Assembly: GCF_003364295.1 (NCBI RefSeq)
Contig: NZ_NXLO01000004.1
Location: 186,001 to 250,000 of the forward strand
From: Helicobacter sp. MIT 99-5507
Lineage (GTDB): Bacteria > Campylobacterota > Campylobacteria > Campylobacterales > Helicobacteraceae
Length of the DNA stretch: 64,000 nt
Direction: 5' to 3'
In this document: positions 1 through 9,442 of the stretch, in pieces
Position numbering within the stretch: the stretch's first letter is position 1
How the letters are laid out: every line of letters begins with the position of its first letter
The notes under the pieces: generated by a model
Seen by the model: the letters and a program-made list of their open reading frames with translations, nothing else
Databases searched by the model: none
What the model was told of the DNA's origin: nothing
Program-made: the position numbers and the translations under genes

Positions 1-967
1 TGGATTTAATGTATATGGTAATGGTTTTTCATTTGGATTAGGTGGTTGGGCTGCTATTCCTATTTATGAAAATACTAAGAAAAATGCAGATAATACTTAT
101 AAAGATATATTTGTATTAAGTGAAATATATTTTGGATATGATAGCAAGCCATTTGGAATAACACTTGGTAGATACGATACAAATCAAATGGGTTATGAGT
201 GGTTTAGTGGTCATAATGAAGGTGCTTCTATTAGATTTGGTGTTGGTAATTTTATGAATATATGGGCATTATATTCTTATGAACAAGCTTTCCAATTCCA
301 AAGAGTAAATAGAGAGACTTCAAGTCAAATCAATGCTTTATGGAATTATAAAAGACATGCAGGTAATAATCATTTAGCAGCAGGAGGTATTGATTTCTTT
401 TTTGGTGATGTATTTACTATATCTCCATATGCATATTTTGTAACAGATCAAATTGTTGCACCTGGTGTTACATTGGATTTATTACTAGGTAAAAAGACTG
501 ATTTATATTCTCAAACTCAATTTAAATATACATATATGGATGGTATTGGTAAATTAAAATCAATTAATTCAGGACAATTATTTTTAATCGATCAAGAGTT
601 TGGTTACAATTGGTTTAAATTAGGTGGTGGTTATTATAAAACTACAGGAAATGGTGTAGGACATTTATCTTCTTATGGTGATAGCAGTAGATTCTATGGT
701 GGTATGGTAGGTGCAAATTTCTACAATAAAGCTACAGCTCCATATTTTAATGGCAAACAATCTACTTGGTATGCTTTTATGGGTGCTAGACATAATATGT
801 TTAAGTTTGACTTATTGTATGCAAATGGTGGATACAAAGAGCTATCAGCATTATTATCACTTGTATTATTTAATCACTTAGAATTTGGTGCTGGATATAT
901 AGATTTAGCAAATATTGGAAACAATAAAAATAATTATGTAACTGGATTTATCAAAGCAATATGGTAA
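1..967 (+). CDS. Outer membrane porin-like beta-barrel protein, 5' partial
   Basis: The reading frame is open from the first base of the window, so the gene begins upstream and the first in-frame ATG at 188 is internal. About 320 residues are visible. They are rich in Gly, Tyr, Phe and Asn, with alternating polar and apolar residues typical of beta strands, and the chain ends in an aromatic residue (KAIW), the usual C-terminal signature of outer-membrane barrels. The motif GRYDTNQMGYEW resembles Helicobacter Hof-type or Campylobacter major porins. The likely role is diffusion of small solutes across the outer membrane. A strong hairpin follows the stop codon. Family membership is inferred from overall style; the signal peptide is outside the window. 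Confidence 0.6.
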   Translation, partial: GFNVYGNGFSFGLGGWAAIPIYENTKKNADNTYKDIFVLSEIYFGYDSKPFGITLGRYDTNQMGYEWFSGHNEGASIRFGVGNFMNIWALYSYEQAFQFQRVNRETSSQINALWNYKRHAGNNHLAAGGIDFFFGDVFTISPYAYFVTDQIVAPGVTLDLLLGKKTDLYSQTQFKYTYMDGIGKLKSINSGQLFLIDQEFGYNWFKLGGGYYKTTGNGVGHLSSYGDSSRFYGGMVGANFYNKATAPYFNGKQSTWYAFMGARHNMFKFDLLYANGGYKELSALLSLVLFNHLEFGAGYIDLANIGNNKNNYVTGFIKAIW

Positions 968-973
968 ATCAAA

Positions 974-999
974 CTAATAAAGGGTTATCCCTTTATTAG
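974..999. terminator. Bidirectional hairpin terminator between convergent genes
   Basis: Perfect inverted repeat: CTAATAAAGGG at 974-984, loop TTAT, CCCTTTATTAG at 989-999. It lies between the porin stop codon and the stop codon of the convergent cytochrome gene, so it can serve both directions. Confidence 0.75.
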
Positions 1000-1002
1000 C
1001 AT

Positions 1003-1329
1003 TTATTGTGGATTTAAAAAGATATATAGAGATACTACTTCAGATACGCTAAGATTATATTTTGGCATAAAACTCTTTCCAAGTTTCAATGCTTCTTCAA
1101 ACTTATCAAATGAGATACCTGTTATTTTTGGTGCTATTATTGGCTTTAATTTGCCATTTTGCTTGATATAACTTATTATTGTTCCTTCTCCATATTGTCC
1201 GTGACATTTAATACAGCCAATGCCTCTTGGATTCTTGTATAATGCTTTGCCATATTCATAAGGGCTTAAAAAATGATTACTATAAGCAATAGAACACAAT
1301 AATATTGATATTAAAAAAATCTTTTTCAT
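1003..1329 (-). CDS. Small periplasmic c-type cytochrome
   Basis: A 108-residue protein with a Sec signal peptide (MKKIFLISILLCSIAYS) and one haem-binding CIKCH motif at about residues 39-43. A methionine in the later segment KSFMPKY could be the sixth haem ligand. This is the size and layout of a single-domain class I cytochrome c working in periplasmic electron transfer. Its redox partner cannot be told from the context: the divergent neighbour is folD and the convergent one a porin. Start ATG is preceded by an AAGG-type ribosome site. Haem attachment is secure from the motif; the specific role is unknown. Confidence 0.8.
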   Translation of the reverse strand: MKKIFLISILLCSIAYSNHFLSPYEYGKALYKNPRGIGCIKCHGQYGEGTIISYIKQNGKLKPIIAPKITGISFDKFEEALKLGKSFMPKYNLSVSEVVSLYIFLNPQ

Positions 1330-1405
1330 TTTTTTACCTTTAGAATAAAATATAGTAATTCTAGTAAATATTATTCAAACATAAGTATTTAAATCTTTAT
1401 TTTAT

Positions 1406-1411
1406 TATAAT
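1406..1411 (+). promoter_or_regulatory. Candidate -10 box for the folD operon
   Basis: TATAAT at 1406-1411 lies about 28 bases before the folD start, in the AT-rich gap between divergent genes. No good -35 is seen, which is normal for sigma-70 promoters of Helicobacter and Campylobacter. Prediction only. Confidence 0.35.
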
Positions 1412-1439
1412 TACACTTTATTTTAAGCAAAGGCATTGT

Positions 1440-2294
1440 TTGAATATTTTAAATGGAAAGGCATATAGCCAAGAGATTGAAAAAGAATTATCTATAGAAG
1501 TCGCTAGATTAAAAGATTTTAATATTACCCCATGCTTATATGTGATTTTGGTAGGTAATGATCCTGCATCATTTAGCTATGTAACAATGAAAAACAAGGC
1601 ATGCAATAGAGTTGGTATAGAATCTAAGATAATTAGATTTGAAGAGAGCGTATCTCAAGATGAATTATTAAATGAAATATATAAATTAAATAATGATAAA
1701 AAAGTCAATGGAATCTTAGTGCAACTTCCACTTCCAAAGCATATTAATTCAAGTGCTATTTTAGAATCTATTGATATCAATAAAGATGTAGATGGCTTTC
1801 ACCCTTATAATATGGGTAGATTATTTTGTAATTTAGATTCTTTATTTCCTGCCACGCCTCTTGGGATTATGATGCTTTTAAATCATTATAATATAGATGT
1901 AAAAGGTAAAGATGTTGTGATTGTTGGTGCAAGCAATATAGTAGGCAAACCACTTTCATTATTGATGTTAAATGCTGGTGCTAGCGTATCTATATGTCAT
2001 ATATTAACAAAAGATGTCAAAAAATATACAAAAGATGCAGATATCGTCTGTGTTGGTGTTGGAAAAGTAAAACTGCTTAGCGATGATATGATAAAAGATG
2101 GTGCAATTATAATTGATATAGGTATTAATAAACTTGATGATGGAAGTATAGTTGGAGATGTTGATTTTAAAAATGTATCTATAAAAGCTTCTTATATTAC
2201 GCCAGTTCCTGGTGGTGTTGGACCTATGACAATTAGTGCATTGCTATCAAACACAATAAAAGCTACAAAATTGCAATATAAGGCTATTAAATGA
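1440..2294 (+). CDS. folD: Bifunctional methylenetetrahydrofolate dehydrogenase / methenyltetrahydrofolate cyclohydrolase FolD
   Basis: FolD interconverts 5,10-methylene-THF, 5,10-methenyl-THF and 10-formyl-THF in cytoplasmic one-carbon metabolism. The 284 residues match family length. Visible signatures: YVTMKNKA, holding the catalytic Lys region, GILVQLPLP, KDVDGFHPYNMG, the NADP-binding stretch VIVGASNIVGKP and the C-terminal PVPGGVGPMT. The start is a TTG at 1440, chosen because AAAGG at 1429-1433 sits six bases upstream and the protein then begins MNILNGKAYS as expected. The stop overlaps the lepB start (ATGA), so the two are translationally coupled; a folD-lepB pair is also what I recall from H. 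pylori. Confidence 0.96.
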   Translation: MNILNGKAYSQEIEKELSIEVARLKDFNITPCLYVILVGNDPASFSYVTMKNKACNRVGIESKIIRFEESVSQDELLNEIYKLNNDKKVNGILVQLPLPKHINSSAILESIDINKDVDGFHPYNMGRLFCNLDSLFPATPLGIMMLLNHYNIDVKGKDVVIVGASNIVGKPLSLLMLNAGASVSICHILTKDVKKYTKDADIVCVGVGKVKLLSDDMIKDGAIIIDIGINKLDDGSIVGDVDFKNVSIKASYITPVPGGVGPMTISALLSNTIKATKLQYKAIK

Positions 2295-3190
2295 ATTTCT
2301 TAAAGAATCTATATAGATTTTCTACTACTTGGACTGGCACAATTATTATTGTTTTGTTTGTTATATTTTTTATAGCACAAGCTTTTGTTATTCCAAGTAG
2401 ATCGATGGTAAATACTCTTTATGAAGGTGATTTTTTATTTGTTAAAAAATTTTCATATGGGATTCCAATTCCTAGAATCCCTTGGATTGAAGTGCCTATA
2501 TTGCCAGATTTTAATAAAAATGGACATATCATAGAAGGAAAGCGACCAAATAGAGGTGAGATTGTCATTTTTATTCCACCGCATATAGAAAAACAATATT
2601 TTGTAAAAAGGACTTTTGCGACAGGTGGTGATGAGGTTGTTATGGGTAAAGATGGGCTATATTTGCGTCCAAAAGAAGGTGATAACTTTATAAAAGAGAA
2701 TTTTCCAAATGCTATTACTAAAGATATTTTAGGCAGGACTTTTATCTATGATCCGTATTTAGATAAATATAAAGGTGTGCATTATGGAGATGAACCTACA
2801 GCTTATAAATTATTATTAGATATTGCAGATCATGGGGTAGGTGTAATGAGTAGAATACAAGAAAATGGTGAGACTTATTTTTATTATAAAGTTGAAGATG
2901 ATCATTTTTTTATGATTGGTGATAATAGAGATGGAAGTGAAGATTCTAGATTCTGGGGTTCTATATCGTATTCTGCGGTGATTGGCACACCTTGGTTTAT
3001 ATATCTTAGCCTAAATCTACCAAATAGTAATGAAGCAAAATTGCACCCAGATAATATATATAAGATTCGCTGGGAGAGAATGTTTAAAGGAATTGAAGGG
3101 ATAGAGAATCTTAGTGCTAAAAATATAGAAAATGATGCATTTAATACAGAAGAATTTAAAATGCAGGATTTTATAGAATCTAATCCATAG
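2291..3190 (+). CDS. lepB: Signal peptidase I (LepB)
   Basis: Membrane-bound serine protease that removes signal peptides from exported proteins. The 299 residues start with a transmembrane segment (about residues 14-30) followed by the catalytic-serine motif PSRSMVNTL, then the general-base lysine region (FVKRTFATGGDEV) and the conserved GDNRDGSEDSR box near the C-terminus. The spacing between these boxes is large, as in other Helicobacter and Campylobacter LepB proteins. It overlaps folD by four bases and is followed after nine bases by the M50 protease gene, all in one operon. Confidence 0.95.
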   Translation: MNFLKNLYRFSTTWTGTIIIVLFVIFFIAQAFVIPSRSMVNTLYEGDFLFVKKFSYGIPIPRIPWIEVPILPDFNKNGHIIEGKRPNRGEIVIFIPPHIEKQYFVKRTFATGGDEVVMGKDGLYLRPKEGDNFIKENFPNAITKDILGRTFIYDPYLDKYKGVHYGDEPTAYKLLLDIADHGVGVMSRIQENGETYFYYKVEDDHFFMIGDNRDGSEDSRFWGSISYSAVIGTPWFIYLSLNLPNSNEAKLHPDNIYKIRWERMFKGIEGIENLSAKNIENDAFNTEEFKMQDFIESNP

Positions 3191-3199
3191 GCTTTCAAT

Positions 3200-3856
3200 A
3201 TGAGTTACCTTAATATAACATCTGTGGTTATATCATTATGTGCGTTACTTGTGGCTATTATTGGTCATGAGATAATGCATGGTTTGGCTGCTTTGTATTA
3301 TGGCGATGATACTGCAAAAGTTGCTAAACGACTTAGTATAAATCCAATAAAACATATAGATTTAGTTGGTTCTATAATATTGCCTATTAGCTTAGTATTA
3401 TTACATGCTCCATTTATGTTTGGCTGGGCAAAGCCTGTGCCAGTAAATATTAGAGAAGTTATCAAAAATGGGGGCTATAATGCTGCTATAATAGTTTCTC
3501 TTGCAGGAATAATTTATAATTTTTTATTGGCTATTTGTGCATATTTATTGCTTAAAAGTGGAATAATATTTAAATATGACATAGAAGTTGTATATTATTT
3601 TTTAATAAATTTAATTATTATAAATATAATACTTGGTTTTTTCAATCTACTTCCTATTCCTCCGCTTGATGGCTCACAGGCACTTGGATACTTATCACTT
3701 AAATTTAATAATGATACTATTCCTATATTTTTTAATAAAATAGAGAGATTTGGTATTTTTATTTTGATTGGAATTTTACTAATTCCACCAGTTGCTAAAA
3801 TTATACTTTTACCACCTTTTCTTATTTCAAAATTTCTTTTAAAGGGGATTATGTGA
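3200..3856 (+). CDS. Site-2-protease-like M50 family membrane metalloprotease
   Basis: A 218-residue integral membrane protein. The zinc motif HEIMH (HEXXH) lies in the first transmembrane segment and the second ligand motif NLLPIPPLDGSQ is in the C-terminal half, so both halves of the M50 active site are intact. It is a short form with no PDZ domain, like the YwhC/Rip-type proteases that sit beside lepB in Helicobacter. The substrate is unknown; regulated intramembrane proteolysis is the family role. It overlaps the rpiB start. Confidence 0.88.
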   Translation: MSYLNITSVVISLCALLVAIIGHEIMHGLAALYYGDDTAKVAKRLSINPIKHIDLVGSIILPISLVLLHAPFMFGWAKPVPVNIREVIKNGGYNAAIIVSLAGIIYNFLLAICAYLLLKSGIIFKYDIEVVYYFLINLIIINIILGFFNLLPIPPLDGSQALGYLSLKFNNDTIPIFFNKIERFGIFILIGILLIPPVAKIILLPPFLISKFLLKGIM

Positions 3857-4293
3857 CTTGTGTTATTGGATGTGATCATGCGGGATTGAGATTGGCTTAT
3901 GAGGTAATTGATTTATTATCAAATATGGATAATGTAGATAAGATTGTTGAGATTATTCCACAAGATTCTACAAAAGTGGATTATCCAGATTTTGCAGCTT
4001 TGGTATGTAAAGAAGTAGCAAATAAGCAAGATCATTTTGGTATTTTGATATGTGGAAGTGGCATAGGTATGTCTATTTGTGCAAATAAGATAAGTGGCAT
4101 TAGAGCGGCTTTGTGTGTCAATGAATATATGGCTAGGTATGCACGATTACATAATGATGCAAATGTATTATGTCTTGGTGAACGTTTGATGGGCTTTGGT
4201 ATTGCAAGAGATGTAGTTAATATATTTTTAAATACAAAATTTGAAGCTGGTAGGCATAAACTTAGAGTTGATAAGGTAAATGCACTTCTTTAA
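3853..4293 (+). CDS. rpiB: Ribose-5-phosphate isomerase B
   Basis: Interconverts ribose-5-phosphate and ribulose-5-phosphate in the pentose phosphate pathway. The 146-residue RpiB/LacAB fold shows GCDHAGL at the N-terminus, the anion-hole segment ICGSGIGMSICANK with the catalytic Cys region, and RLHNDANVLCLGER. The start is a GTG at 3853 that overlaps the upstream stop codon, with AAAGGGG at 3841-3847 as ribosome site five bases away. Older annotations sometimes call this family galactose-6-phosphate isomerase; no lac-type genes are nearby, so RpiB is preferred. Confidence 0.94.
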   Translation: MTCVIGCDHAGLRLAYEVIDLLSNMDNVDKIVEIIPQDSTKVDYPDFAALVCKEVANKQDHFGILICGSGIGMSICANKISGIRAALCVNEYMARYARLHNDANVLCLGERLMGFGIARDVVNIFLNTKFEAGRHKLRVDKVNALL

Positions 4294-4328
4294 AACTAGA
4301 ATAGAAATTTTTATAAAAAAGGTTAATA

Positions 4329-5318
4329 ATGGATTCTAAAAAAGTAGTTTTTTCTGGTATTCAACCAACCGGAAACATACATTTAGGAAATTATTTGGGT
4401 GCTGTGAAAAATTGGGTTGATATGCAAGATATGTATGACAATATTTTTTGTATTGTAAATTCTCATGCAATCACAATAAAGCAGAATCCAAAAGAATTAA
4501 TCCAAAAGACACTAGATTTAGCTTGCATATTGATTGCTTGTGGAATAGATCCAAAAAAATCAAATCTATTTATTCAAAGCAAAATTGATTATCACCCAGC
4601 TTTAGCGTGGATTCTAGATTGTAATATTTTTATGGGTGATATGACTAGAATGACTCAATTTAAAGATAAATCAAATAAAAATCCAAAAAATATAAATGTC
4701 GGACTTTTTAATTATCCAGCATTAATGGCAGCTGATATTTTATTGTATCAAGTTGATTTAGTGCCTGTTGGAAGCGACCAAAAACAGCATATTGAACTTA
4801 CAAGAAATGTCGCTATGAAGTTTAATAGAGATTTTGGGGAATGCTTTAAAATACCAGAACCCCTTATACTAAAAGAAGGTGCTAGAGTGATGGGATTGGA
4901 TGATCCAACAACTAAAATGAGTAAAAGTGCAACAGGTAAAAATCACGCAATATTTTTATTAGATGAACCAGATGTGATTATATCAAAGATAAAAAAAGCA
5001 ACCACAGATTCTAACTCCAATATAGTTTTTGATGAAAACAGGGCGGGTGTTTATAATCTTTTGTGTATATATGAAGTATTGAGTAAAAAAAATAGAGCAA
5101 GTATAGAAGATGAATTTGCTAACAAGGGTTATGGTGTGTTTAAAAATGCGCTTGCAGAAATCATTATCGATACATTGCGTCCAATACAAACAAAATATAG
5201 AGAATTAAATAATGATAAAAAATATATACAAGAGATTCTGCAAAATGGCTTAGATTCTGTATTGCCAAGAGCAGAATCTACATATAATAAGGCTAAAGAA
5301 TTGATAGGTTTATTATAG
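4329..5318 (+). CDS. trpS: Tryptophanyl-tRNA synthetase
   Basis: Class I aminoacyl-tRNA synthetase charging tRNA-Trp in the cytoplasm. The 329 residues are full length. The HIGH-type motif appears as [11 protein letters not shown] after GIQPT, and the KMSKS loop as KMSKSATG near residue 200. Between them are [12 protein letters not shown] and PVGSDQKQH, typical of bacterial TrpRS. It sits inside the folD-lepB-rpiB / apt-dedA-pepA neighbourhood; as I recall, in H. pylori trpS lies instead near secG, so order differs locally here. The start ATG follows AAAAAGG. Confidence 0.97.
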   Translation: MDSKKVVFSGIQPTGNIHLGNYLGAVKNWVDMQDMYDNIFCIVNSHAITIKQNPKELIQKTLDLACILIACGIDPKKSNLFIQSKIDYHPALAWILDCNIFMGDMTRMTQFKDKSNKNPKNINVGLFNYPALMAADILLYQVDLVPVGSDQKQHIELTRNVAMKFNRDFGECFKIPEPLILKEGARVMGLDDPTTKMSKSATGKNHAIFLLDEPDVIISKIKKATTDSNSNIVFDENRAGVYNLLCIYEVLSKKNRASIEDEFANKGYGVFKNALAEIIIDTLRPIQTKYRELNNDKKYIQEILQNGLDSVLPRAESTYNKAKELIGLL

Positions 5319-5411
5319 TGTTGTAATAAAATTTACTTAAAAATTTATAGAGATTGTATTATATTTTGATAGAATCTAAGGAATATTTTACTCTCTAATT
5401 CAAGGAATACA

Positions 5412-5753
5412 ATGTCATCTGAAATAACGCACTGGTTCATACTAAGTGCATTTATATTATTTGTATTATTTATGGTAGTAAAAACTTTTTTTTATAAAAA
5501 TATTGCTCAAAGAGAAGAAAAAACTTCTGCATCTATTAAATTAACACTGCATGAAGCAGAGATCTTAATAAGAAAACATCAATTGCAATTACAAAGGGCA
5601 CTTGGAAATATAGATATTTTAACAGAAGAAATGAATACAATGAAAAATGAGATAAAAGTCTTAAAACAACGCAATTCTCAATATAAAATTGAAAGTGATA
5701 AATATAAAACAAAAATAAGAGATTTAGAGCAAAAAATAGAAGCTTTATTATAA
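5412..5753 (+). CDS. Small membrane-anchored coiled-coil protein of unknown function
   Basis: A 113-residue protein with one N-terminal transmembrane segment (about residues 9-28) and a charged heptad-like region to the end (EEMNTMKNEIKVLKQR, KTKIRDLEQKIEAL) that should form a coiled coil on one side of the membrane. No catalytic motif is seen. Start ATG has CAAGGAA upstream. It precedes apt by 15 bases; a small hypothetical gene is also found before apt in H. pylori as I recall, so it is probably a genuine conserved gene. A run of eight Ts at 5486-5493 lies in the coding sequence but the frame is intact. Confidence 0.7.
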   Translation: MSSEITHWFILSAFILFVLFMVVKTFFYKNIAQREEKTSASIKLTLHEAEILIRKHQLQLQRALGNIDILTEEMNTMKNEIKVLKQRNSQYKIESDKYKTKIRDLEQKIEALL

Positions 5754-5768
5754 GTTTAAAGGAAGTAT

Positions 5769-6311
5769 ATGAATCTAGAAATATTACAAAATGAGTTAAG
5801 TGGGACTATTAGAACCGTGCCTGATTTTCCAAAACCTGGCATTCAATTTAAAGATATAACAACTTTGATAAATAATGCAAAAGCATTCAATATGCTTATG
5901 GAATTTTTAGAAGAAAGATATAAAAAAAATGATTTAGATTTTATTGCTGGTATTGAGAGTAGAGGATTTATATTTGGTGCGGCTCTTGCTACTAGATTGA
6001 AAAAAGGTTTTGTTCCTATTAGAAAAAAAGGCAAGCTTCCATTTACTAGTGTTGCCGAAAAATATGTATTAGAATATGGATTTGATGAAGTTGAGATTCA
6101 TATTGATGCATTTAGGGATATACAAAAAGCAAAAGTATTGCTTATTGATGACTTGATAGCTACAGGTGGCACAGCAGAAGCTAGTGTAAAACTCATCAAT
6201 TCAATAGGTGGTAATTGTGTAGAAGCATGCTTTTTATTAAGGTTATTAGACTTTGATGCAGTTGATAAAATAAAACAATATACAAAAGTTTTTACTATTT
6301 TAGATATTTAA
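5769..6311 (+). CDS. apt: Adenine phosphoribosyltransferase
   Basis: Purine salvage enzyme making AMP from adenine and PRPP. The 180 residues include the N-terminal [18 protein letters not shown] typical of [17 protein letters not shown], and the PRPP-binding loop [14 protein letters not shown] at about residues 125-138. Ribosome site AAAGGAAG precedes the ATG. It is followed six bases later by the DedA gene in the same operon. Confidence 0.97.
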   Translation: MNLEILQNELSGTIRTVPDFPKPGIQFKDITTLINNAKAFNMLMEFLEERYKKNDLDFIAGIESRGFIFGAALATRLKKGFVPIRKKGKLPFTSVAEKYVLEYGFDEVEIHIDAFRDIQKAKVLLIDDLIATGGTAEASVKLINSIGGNCVEACFLLRLLDFDAVDKIKQYTKVFTILDI

Positions 6312-6317
6312 GATTGT

Positions 6318-6953
6318 ATGGGTATGGAAGCGTATATTATTGATTTATGGAATACTTATGTATCTGATTGGGGCTATCTTATACTTTTTTTATGGAGTAT
6401 ATTAGAAGGCGAATTAGGACTTATATTTGCAGGTCTTGCAGCACATACCGGGCATCTAAATGTATTTTTAGCTATTTTTATAGCTGGACTTGGTGGATTT
6501 GTAGGTGATCAGATATATTTTTATATTGGTAGATTTAATAAAGCATACATACAAAAGCGATTTAAAAATCAAAGACGAAAACTTGCCTTTGCTCATTTAT
6601 TATTACAAAAATATGGCTGGCCTATAATATTTATACAAAGATATATGTATGGTATGAGGACTGTTATACCAATTAGTATAGGACTTACTAGATATAGTGC
6701 ATTAAAATTTGCAATTATTAATCTTATCAGTGCTTGGGTTTGGGCTGCTGTAACTATCATCTTAGCATATATTTTTGGTGACTATATATTGCAGCTTTTA
6801 GAATGGTTTAAAAATAAACCATATATTTTTATTGCATTACTTATTGTTTTTGCTGGCGGGATATTTTATTATTTCGAGATTCAAACAAAAAAAGTAGATA
6901 AAAAAATAGAACAATTACAAAAAAGTTTAAAGGAGAAACCAAATGAGTCTTAA
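6318..6953 (+). CDS. DedA family inner membrane protein
   Basis: A 211-residue protein with about five hydrophobic segments. DedA/SNARE-associated family hallmarks are visible: the acidic ENLEG-like part (SILEGELGLIFAG), GDQIYFYIGRF, and the arginine-containing QRYMYGMRTVIPISIGLTR. Family members are linked to membrane homeostasis, with flippase-like transport of lipid carriers or phosphatidylethanolamine shown for some. ATG at 6318 or the in-frame ATG at 6324 could be the start. The end overlaps pepA by 11 bases. Confidence 0.85.
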   Translation: MGMEAYIIDLWNTYVSDWGYLILFLWSILEGELGLIFAGLAAHTGHLNVFLAIFIAGLGGFVGDQIYFYIGRFNKAYIQKRFKNQRRKLAFAHLLLQKYGWPIIFIQRYMYGMRTVIPISIGLTRYSALKFAIINLISAWVWAAVTIILAYIFGDYILQLLEWFKNKPYIFIALLIVFAGGIFYYFEIQTKKVDKKIEQLQKSLKEKPNES

Positions 6954-8361
6954 TATCAAATTTACAAAAGATGATGATGTTAAAAGTGATATAGAAATAG
7001 TATTTATTGATCAAAATTTATTTAAAAAACTTCCAAAATCTAAGACTAGTATTTTATCGCTACAAAGTTTTAGTGCTAAAGATGGAGAAGCAGTATTTTT
7101 ACAAAGTGATAAGATTCTGTATTATGGGACTATTTTAGATGATATAGATTCTATTCGTGAGGCTGCAGCAAAAGCGATTCGTATCGTAAAAAAATACGAT
7201 ATAAAATCACTAAAAATAAAAGGATTTGAAAATAGTGATTTTAATTATGCGTTATTTATTGGGATTTTACTTGGTGATTATGAATTTATCGATTATAAAA
7301 GCAAGATTACAAAAACAACTCTAACAGATATTTTTATCATTACAAAAAAAGATTATAAAAGTGAATTACATAAAGCGATGATAGTTGCAAATAGCACAAA
7401 TTTGGCAAGAAATATTGTAAATACTCCACCACAAGATTGCACTCCAATTGTATTAGCAGATATTGCAAAAAAAATAGCAAAAGATTTTATGTTAGATTAT
7501 AAAATTGGTGATGTAAAATTTTTACAAAAAGAAAAAATGGAGCTTATATTGTCTGTTGCTAGGGCAAGCACGCATGAGCCACGATTTATAGAGCTTATAT
7601 ATAAACCAAAAAAAACTAAAAAAAGAATAGTTTTAGTAGGAAAAGGGCTTACTTATGATAGTGGAGGACTTAGCCTAAAACCTGCTGATTATATGACTAC
7701 AATGAAAGCTGATAAAGGTGGGGGCTGTGCAGTGCTTGGTGTAATGCAAGCTATTGCAGGATTAAAGCCAGATATTGAAGTAGTCGGAATTATTGGTGCT
7801 ACAGAAAATATGATAGGCGGTAATGCTTATAAACCAGATGATATTCTAAGATCAAGAGAAGGTATAACAATAGAAGTTAAAAACACTGATGCAGAGGGTA
7901 GATTGGTGCTTGCTGATTGCTTATCTTATGCACAAGATTTAAAGCCAGATTTTATTATAGATTTAGCTACGCTAACAGGTGCTTGTGTAGTGGGACTTGG
8001 TGAATATACAAGCGGAATTATGGGCTATAACAAAAAATTAAATATAGAATTTGAAAAAGTCGCAAGTAAAAGTGGCGAGCTAACCGCTATATTGCCATTT
8101 AATAAGCACTTAGAAAAATTAATAGATTCTAAAAATGCTGATATATCAAATGTATCATCTACGCGTTATGGCGGTGCATTGACAGCAGGAATATTTTTAG
8201 GAAGATTTATAAGAGAAGAATATAAAGATAAGTGGATTCACTTAGATATTGCAGGACCGGCATTTGTAGAAAAAGAATGGGATGTTAATAGTTTTGGTGC
8301 AAGTGGTATTGGTGTAAGAAGTGTCATTGATTTTATCTTAAAGGTTGCAAATGGGGCTTAG
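6943..8361 (+). CDS. pepA: Leucyl (cytosol) aminopeptidase, M17 family
   Basis: Dizinc exopeptidase that removes N-terminal residues from peptides in the cytoplasm. The 472 residues have the variable N-terminal macro-like domain and the C-terminal catalytic domain. The metal-site segments GKGLTYDSGGLSLKP, KADKGGGCAVLG and the family signature NTDAEGRLVLAD are all present. AAAGGAG precedes the ATG, which lies inside the end of the DedA gene. It overlaps ychF. Confidence 0.96.
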   Translation: MSLNIKFTKDDDVKSDIEIVFIDQNLFKKLPKSKTSILSLQSFSAKDGEAVFLQSDKILYYGTILDDIDSIREAAAKAIRIVKKYDIKSLKIKGFENSDFNYALFIGILLGDYEFIDYKSKITKTTLTDIFIITKKDYKSELHKAMIVANSTNLARNIVNTPPQDCTPIVLADIAKKIAKDFMLDYKIGDVKFLQKEKMELILSVARASTHEPRFIELIYKPKKTKKRIVLVGKGLTYDSGGLSLKPADYMTTMKADKGGGCAVLGVMQAIAGLKPDIEVVGIIGATENMIGGNAYKPDDILRSREGITIEVKNTDAEGRLVLADCLSYAQDLKPDFIIDLATLTGACVVGLGEYTSGIMGYNKKLNIEFEKVASKSGELTAILPFNKHLEKLIDSKNADISNVSSTRYGGALTAGIFLGRFIREEYKDKWIHLDIAGPAFVEKEWDVNSFGASGIGVRSVIDFILKVANGA

Positions 8362-9442
8362 TGTAGGAATTATAGGATTGCCAAATGTTGGCAAATCAAC
8401 TACATTTAATGTACTTACAAAGACACAGAATGCACAAAGTGCTAATTATCCATTTTGCACTATCGAGCCAAATAAAGCTGTCGTTCCAGTGCCAGATTCT
8501 AGGCTAGGCGATATTGCAAAGATAATAAATCCACAAAAGATTCTGCATTCTGTAATTGAATTTGTTGATATTGCAGGGCTTGTAAAAGGTGCTTCAAAAG
8601 GCGAGGGCTTAGGAAATCAGTTTTTAGCAAATATCAAAGAAGCAGATGCACTTTTACATATTGTGCGTTGTTTTGAAGATTCTAATATCACGCATGTTGA
8701 AGGCAGAATAGATCCCATAAAAGATATAGAGATTATAGAGTTAGAATTGCTTTTTGCAGATTTGCAGACTTTGGAAAAAAGGATTGAGCGATTAAATCGT
8801 GCTTCAAAATCTAGCAAAGATTCTGCTAAATCTTTGCAAATGGCTTTAGCACTAAAAAAGCATTTAGAAGAAAATAAACCAATTAGAATCTTTGAAAATA
8901 AAGATGATGAAGAGTTTATAGCTCTAAATAAAGAGCTTAGATTTTTAAGTAACAAAGAGCTAATTTATGGTGCAAATGTAGATGAAAGTATGGATAATAA
9001 ATATTTAGATTCTCTTAAAGAATATGCTTCTAAGAATGCAAGTGAGGTTATTACAATTTGCTCAAAACTTGAGGAAGAGATGATTGAAATGAGCGATGAA
9101 GAGAGAGCAGAGTTTTTAGAGAGTATTGGTATAAAAGAAAATGGGCTAGAGCAAATTATAAAAACTAGCTTTAAGAAACTAAATCTTATAAGCTATTTTA
9201 CCGCTGGAGTAAAAGAAGTTCGCTCTTGGACTATTCCTGCTGGTGCTACTGCTCCACAAGCTGCTGGCGTGATACATAATGACTTTGAAAAAGGTTTTAT
9301 TAAAGCTGAAATAATTGCTTATGATGACTTTATTAAATATGGCGGAGAACAAAAATCAAAAGAAGCCGGAGCTATGAGAATAGAAGGTAAAGAATACATT
9401 ATGAAAGATGGCGATATAGCACATTTTAGGTTTAATGTATAA
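8351..9442 (+). CDS. ychF: Redox-regulated Obg-like ATPase YchF/OLA1
   Basis: Universally conserved TRAFAC-class P-loop ATPase that binds ribosomes. The 363 residues show Walker A GLPNVGKST, the switch region NYPFCTIEPN, the DxAG motif VDIAGLVKGASKGEGLG, a helical domain and a C-terminal TGS-like domain (SWTIPAGATAPQAAGVIH). The longer reading from a TTG at 8345 was rejected: AAGG at 8341-8344 is six bases from ATG 8351 but touches the TTG, and the family begins MGLSVGI. It overlaps the end of pepA by 11 bases. Confidence 0.95.
   Translation: MGLSVGIIGLPNVGKSTTFNVLTKTQNAQSANYPFCTIEPNKAVVPVPDSRLGDIAKIINPQKILHSVIEFVDIAGLVKGASKGEGLGNQFLANIKEADALLHIVRCFEDSNITHVEGRIDPIKDIEIIELELLFADLQTLEKRIERLNRASKSSKDSAKSLQMALALKKHLEENKPIRIFENKDDEEFIALNKELRFLSNKELIYGANVDESMDNKYLDSLKEYASKNASEVITICSKLEEEMIEMSDEERAEFLESIGIKENGLEQIIKTSFKKLNLISYFTAGVKEVRSWTIPAGATAPQAAGVIHNDFEKGFIKAEIIAYDDFIKYGGEQKSKEAGAMRIEGKEYIMKDGDIAHFRFNV

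Noticed and set aside
5486-5493. T8 run in a coding sequence as a phase-variable switch
   Set aside because: The frame is intact, the run is short and T/A runs of this size are common in such AT-rich DNA.
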